A DNA stretch of 64,000 bases from Thiohalophilus sp046483665. Its GTDB lineage: Bacteria > Pseudomonadota > Gammaproteobacteria > UBA6429 > Thiohalophilaceae. A program made the position numbers and the translations under genes. The stretch spans positions 9,114 to 73,113 of the forward strand of contig NZ_JAWOCR010000016.1 of NCBI RefSeq assembly GCF_046483665.1. The letters run 5' to 3'. Each line of letters begins with the position of its first letter. The first letter of the stretch is position 1. The notes beneath the pieces were generated by a model. It was given only the letters and a program-made list of their open reading frames with translations, had not been told where the DNA came from and did not search any database. Positions 61,366-64,000 of this stretch are shown here, in pieces.

Positions 61366-61908
61366 TTAGTCGAAGTAGGAACGAACGCTGAAGAGGATAC
61401 GGAATTCGTCATCCTGCAATTCTCCGTCATCACTATCGACGTAGATATCATTCGAAGCAAAAAGGTAGCTGCCGTCCACGGCAAGAGCGACGTCGTCACG
61501 GATGAAGTACTTCATGCCACCACCGACCGAAAATACGGCAGCGTCGTTGTCGAGACCGCTATCGTCGGCTTCGACATCGGCCCAGACAACACCGGCGCTC
61601 AGAAATGGCACAAGAGCCGAATCAAGGATGAGGTTGTACTCGGCACGGGCACCCAGTTCGGTGCTCATGTAGCGTTCGTCGTCGCGTAACCCAGCAACCA
61701 CGGCAACCTCGATTCCATCGGCGACGAACTGACCGTAGGCGAGCTGAATATGTAATTTATCTCCCATCACATCGAAGTACCCTGCACCTTCAAGAACCCT
61801 GGTACCCTTGTCCAGATTCGGGGTAATAACGCCAGATTCGTTTTCAGCGGCAACCGCCGAACCCGACAGCATTGCTGCGGCTGCAAACAATAACCATGTT
61901 TTACTCAT
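61366..61908 (-). CDS. YfaZ-type outer-membrane protein
   Basis: A 180-residue protein starting MSKTWLLFAAAAMLSGSAVA, a signal peptide. The mature part alternates hydrophobic and polar residues as in a small beta-barrel (GAGYFDVMGDKLHIQLAYG, ARAEYNLILDSALVPFLSAG, MKYFIRDDVALAVDGSYLF) and ends with Phe-Asp (RSYFD). YfaZ-family is a good guess, without known function. ATG at 61908 is chosen with AGGAG nine bases upstream; a TTG at 61944 is in frame. Confidence 0.7.
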   Translation of the reverse strand: MSKTWLLFAAAAMLSGSAVAAENESGVITPNLDKGTRVLEGAGYFDVMGDKLHIQLAYGQFVADGIEVAVVAGLRDDERYMSTELGARAEYNLILDSALVPFLSAGVVWADVEADDSGLDNDAAVFSVGGGMKYFIRDDVALAVDGSYLFASNDIYVDSDDGELQDDEFRILFSVRSYFD

Positions 61909-62084
61909 CTCCTGCTTCTCCTGTTTTGTTGACTTTCTCGACAAGGGAAAAGACCATCTTTCCCACTCCCTGGAAAGAAAAAGGGCTCTGACCCTGACGG
62001 ATCTGCAATCTCAGACCTTTCGGGGGCCAGTTCTTGTCTTTTGCTTCCTGAAATTCAAAACGCAAGACCTGACCTTGAAGACTT

Positions 62085-62339
62085 TTATGACTGCTGGTCA
62101 TTTCCGCGCAGCAATCCGGCCACACTCAGGTCTTCATCTATCTCCGGCCAATGGATACCTTCACCATCACCCAGAAGCTCATAGTTCTCTAATTGAGTTT
62201 TCGCGGCTTCGGATAAACGCGGAAACCAAACTAATGGGACTGTAATCTTTCGCCCATCAACCAATGACACGATTAGATCATCGTCTGTAAACTCGACACT
62301 CTGAGCCAAAGGATGTGTTTCAACTGCTAATGTGCTCAT
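62085..62339 (-). CDS. DUF2442 protein, likely antitoxin-like partner
   Basis: An 84-residue protein with the DUF2442 pattern: VEFTDDDLIVSLVDGRKITV, PLVWFPRLSEAAKTQLENYE, and DGEGIHWPEIDEDLSVAGLL. It overlaps the DUF4160 gene by 20 bases, start within the preceding gene, with GGAGG upstream. DUF4160-DUF2442 pairs are widespread and proposed to be toxin-antitoxin-like modules; that function is not well proven. Confidence 0.88.
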   Translation of the reverse strand: MSTLAVETHPLAQSVEFTDDDLIVSLVDGRKITVPLVWFPRLSEAAKTQLENYELLGDGEGIHWPEIDEDLSVAGLLRGNDQQS

Positions 62340-62556
62340 TCCACGCCTCCAGGAATATTTTCCTGTTTTCATCAATATGCTTGTGTATCGTTCGCAGTTC
62401 GTGCGATGCAAACCGCTTTGACCCTGCCAACGCAACAGGGTTTAACCAAAATTTAGCAAGAAACTGTTCTCTTTGTATATAAATATGGGGCGGCTCCCCT
62501 CTTTCATTACTATAGAAAAAGAACCGATAGGGCCCAATCTTGAGTATTGTTGGCAT
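62320..62556 (-). CDS. DUF4160 protein, putative toxin-like partner
   Basis: A 78-residue protein with the DUF4160 signature: MPTILKIGPYRFFFYSNERG, EPPHIYIQRE, and ELRTIHKHIDENRKIFLEAW. It precedes and overlaps DUF2442. Pairs like this are found in accessory regions beside mobile DNA, which fits the IS110 remnant 1.3 kb away. Confidence 0.88.
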   Translation of the reverse strand: MPTILKIGPYRFFFYSNERGEPPHIYIQREQFLAKFWLNPVALAGSKRFASHELRTIHKHIDENRKIFLEAWNEHISS

Positions 62557-63086
62557 ATTACACTGTCATCCCTTCTTCCTTGATCGCATAACAGTTAGTT
62601 AGACACATGTTTGGCTATCCCGGACCCGGCTCCAGATATTACAGAAATCACCCATAATCGTAGCAGGGAGGAAGTGGGTTTTCGAGCTTAGCACCACCTT
62701 GTTTTGCTGACATATCAGGGTTTCCCCTACTATCCCTGGCCGGTTGTAGTCCCGTCAGACGCCGCCGAGCATCGCAGAGCAAGGAGGAACAGCCCGAAGG
62801 GTGCGCGCATGGAAGCGCGCACTCGCCCGTCGGCACACGGACGTACCGTCGGGCGAGCCCGACTGGAGCGAGAAGCGCAGGGAACCGTTTCAGCCATTGG
62901 AAATGGCTGAAACGGCGGTGTCTTTCGGGCGCGGTTTCTTTGGTTCGTTTCTTTATCGCGTAATAAAGAAATGAACTCGCCGTGCGGGCGCGAGAGCCCG
63001 CTTTCAAATTTCAGCTCGCCCGCAGGGCGAACCTTTAGATAAGCAGGGTGAACCCGCAAGAGTCGCCTCCCACAACGACATCTCCC
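62557..63086. repeat. 530-base gap with an array of six perfect hairpins
   Basis: Within 62801-63030 there are six perfect or near-perfect stem-loops one after another: GTGCGCGC (62801) with GCGCGCAC; CTCGCCCG (62822) with CGGGCGAG (62850); a 14-bp stem at 62885-62898 / 62902-62915 with a GGA loop; TTTCTTTAT (62948) with ATAAAGAAA; GCGGGC (62984) with GCCCGC; TCGCCC (63016) with GGGCGA. I recall similar CTTTCTTT-rich elements repeated in many gammaproteobacteria. No gene is convincing; the open minus-strand frame through it is probably an accident of composition. Confidence 0.65.
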
Positions 63087-63569
63087 TCACCCTCCCCTTG
63101 CAGGGTAGGGAATAAATTGTCCCCTTTCACTCAACTCACGCACGACCCGCTCAACAAGCTGTTTTGTCTCACTGGTTTCAAAAGCCACATCCGGGCTTTC
63201 CCCCGCATCCAGCCCGAACAGCACGAGCTCCTGTGGCAGCTGTCCCATGGCCCGGCCCAGGGCAATGGCTTCGGCAACACCGAAGTTATGACTCGACAGG
63301 CCCGCAGTCTGTTCACTGATCTGCTCGGCATCCAGCCGCACCAGCGTCCCGCGTGGCTTGCCCGCCTGCAACGCGTCGATCAGGATCACCCGTGCGTATC
63401 CCTGCAGGCTTTCAATCAGGCCAGGGCCGGGGCGATCCAGTTTGAGGAACGTGCAGTCCTGCAATGCCCCATCAGCATCCTTTTTTTTCTTTAGATTATC
63501 GACGACGTGCCAGCCCAGCTGATCGGCACCAAAGGGTGAACCGATGCCGGCGATCAACAACGCTTTCAC
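63087..63569 (-). CDS. Hydrogenase maturation protease (HyaD/HybD family)
   Basis: A 160-residue endopeptidase of the [NiFe]-hydrogenase large subunit. Motifs: LLIAGIGSPFGADQLGWHVV (with the first Asp metal ligand), VILIDALQAGKPRG with the second, and SSHNFGVAEAIALGRA with a His. It removes the C-terminal peptide after nickel insertion. The start overlaps the large-subunit stop codon by four bases, showing that the pair belongs to one operon. Confidence 0.85.
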   Translation of the reverse strand: MKALLIAGIGSPFGADQLGWHVVDNLKKKKDADGALQDCTFLKLDRPGPGLIESLQGYARVILIDALQAGKPRGTLVRLDAEQISEQTAGLSSHNFGVAEAIALGRAMGQLPQELVLFGLDAGESPDVAFETSETKQLVERVVRELSERGQFIPYPARGG

Positions 63570-64000
63570 TCGCGATCGACCTTGATCTTCAGAAAGTGGG
63601 TGGCGCAGGAGATGCAGGGGTCGTAATTGCGGATGACGCTTTCGGCGCGCAAGCGCAGTTCAGCATCGGCATGTTGCAGGCCGTAACTTGATAACGACTG
63701 GAACAAATCCTCTTCGATGCGCGCCTGGTTCTGACTGGTGGGCGGGACAATACGGGATCTGAGCACCATGCCTTCTTCATCCAGATCATAGCGATGCCAG
63801 AGTATGCCACGCGGGGCTTCGGTACAGCCGTAACCGGTGCCGGCCTTCGGTTCGATGAATTCAGCGCTTTGCGAAGGTATTTGATAGTTATCCAGCAGAC
63901 GTATGGCTTCCTCGAAGGCATGGCAGGTTTCGATGGCGCGGGCGATGATCGAATGAAACACATTCCGGCTGGGCAGCTGCAAACCGATTTCGTCGATCAA
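63566..64000 (-). CDS. [NiFe] hydrogenase large subunit, C-terminal part
   Basis: Only the C-terminal 144 residues are present; the rest lies beyond the right edge. It has GYGCTEAPRGILWHRYDLDE, RIVPPTSQNQARIEEDLFQS and the C-terminal nickel motif YDPCISCATHFLKI. The PTSQN/EAPRG pattern suggests group 3, close to group 3b bidirectional or sulfhydrogenase types. The short tail after the His (FLKIKVDRE) is the expected cleavage product of the following protease. Confidence 0.88.
   Translation of the reverse strand: MIDEIGLQLPSRNVFHSIIARAIETCHAFEEAIRLLDNYQIPSQSAEFIEPKAGTGYGCTEAPRGILWHRYDLDEEGMVLRSRIVPPTSQNQARIEEDLFQSLSSYGLQHADAELRLRAESVIRNYDPCISCATHFLKIKVDRE

Noticed and set aside
62730..63059. 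109-residue minus-strand ORF through the hairpin array
   Set aside because: Arg/Pro-rich composition and multiple perfect hairpins within it indicate a structured repeat rather than a protein gene.

Overview
The window looks like one contiguous chromosome segment of a gammaproteobacterium, probably a sulfur-oxidising chemolithoautotroph of the Chromatiales/Ectothiorhodospiraceae type. The reasons are the E. coli-like crp next to a yhfA-type gene and trp genes, the rpe-gph-trpE order, a phosphoglycolate phosphatase plus glcDEF, a YeeE/YedE thiosulfate-type transporter, a SulP transporter, many c-type cytochromes and an [NiFe] hydrogenase. The genus is an inference; no rRNA or tRNA gene was seen. 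I saw no CRISPR array, prophage or intact insertion sequence.

Layout. 1-8.2 kb: DUF885 fragment, yhfA and crp, then a minus-strand block rpe-gph-trpE-(GxxExxY)-trpG-trpD-trpC. 8.4-11 kb: DUF3530, a CopD-like membrane protein and djlA, separated by small inverted-repeat elements. 11.2-32.7 kb: a copper/heavy-metal region with copA and a cupredoxin, an HDOD protein, a UreH-like permease and a sigma-54 activator, a TonB-dependent copper receptor with its own TonB, a PepSY protein and a second receptor, then DUF302, a small membrane protein, a cytochrome c lipoprotein, a CusA-CusB-CusC exporter (interrupted by a second GxxExxY unit), a Cys-rich protein and a haem protein. 33-38.8 kb: a decayed LysR gene, a methyltransferase, SulP, purEK and a small conserved protein. 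39.2-45.7 kb: a polyprenyl-phosphoryl-arabinose locus (HAD-UbiA fusion, DprE1, DprE2, epimerase, FAD oxidoreductase, GtrA). 45.8-52 kb: cytochrome c with a divergent hypothetical gene and an FNR box between them, metallo-hydrolase, ferritin-like protein, ATP-grasp plus CocE hydrolase. 52-60 kb: CDF transporter, a dense repeat cluster, methyltransferase, frameshifted VOC gene, glcDEF, YeeE. 60-64 kb: NERD protein, IS110 remnant, outer-membrane protein, DUF4160/DUF2442 pair, a six-hairpin element, hydrogenase protease and the end of a hydrogenase large subunit.

How it works together. Gph, Rpe and GlcDEF fit salvage of 2-phosphoglycolate made by RuBisCO. The copper genes combine uptake (OprC-like receptor plus TonB) with export (CopA, Cus). 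The UbiA-DprE1-DprE2-GtrA set should make and move a lipid-linked D-arabinofuranose donor for a glycan or glycoprotein not encoded here.

The most distinctive feature of the window is its repeat load. There are REP-like palindromes, heptanucleotide tandem arrays of at least seven different unit sequences, a 137-bp palindromic TA-target MITE in two copies, and a family of short elements with purine-rich GAAGACACGAAG/GCAGAGGCGC-type ends. In two cases this last family encloses a GxxExxY gene inserted inside a host operon (trp and cus). I consider that family and the arabinose locus the best candidates for further work.
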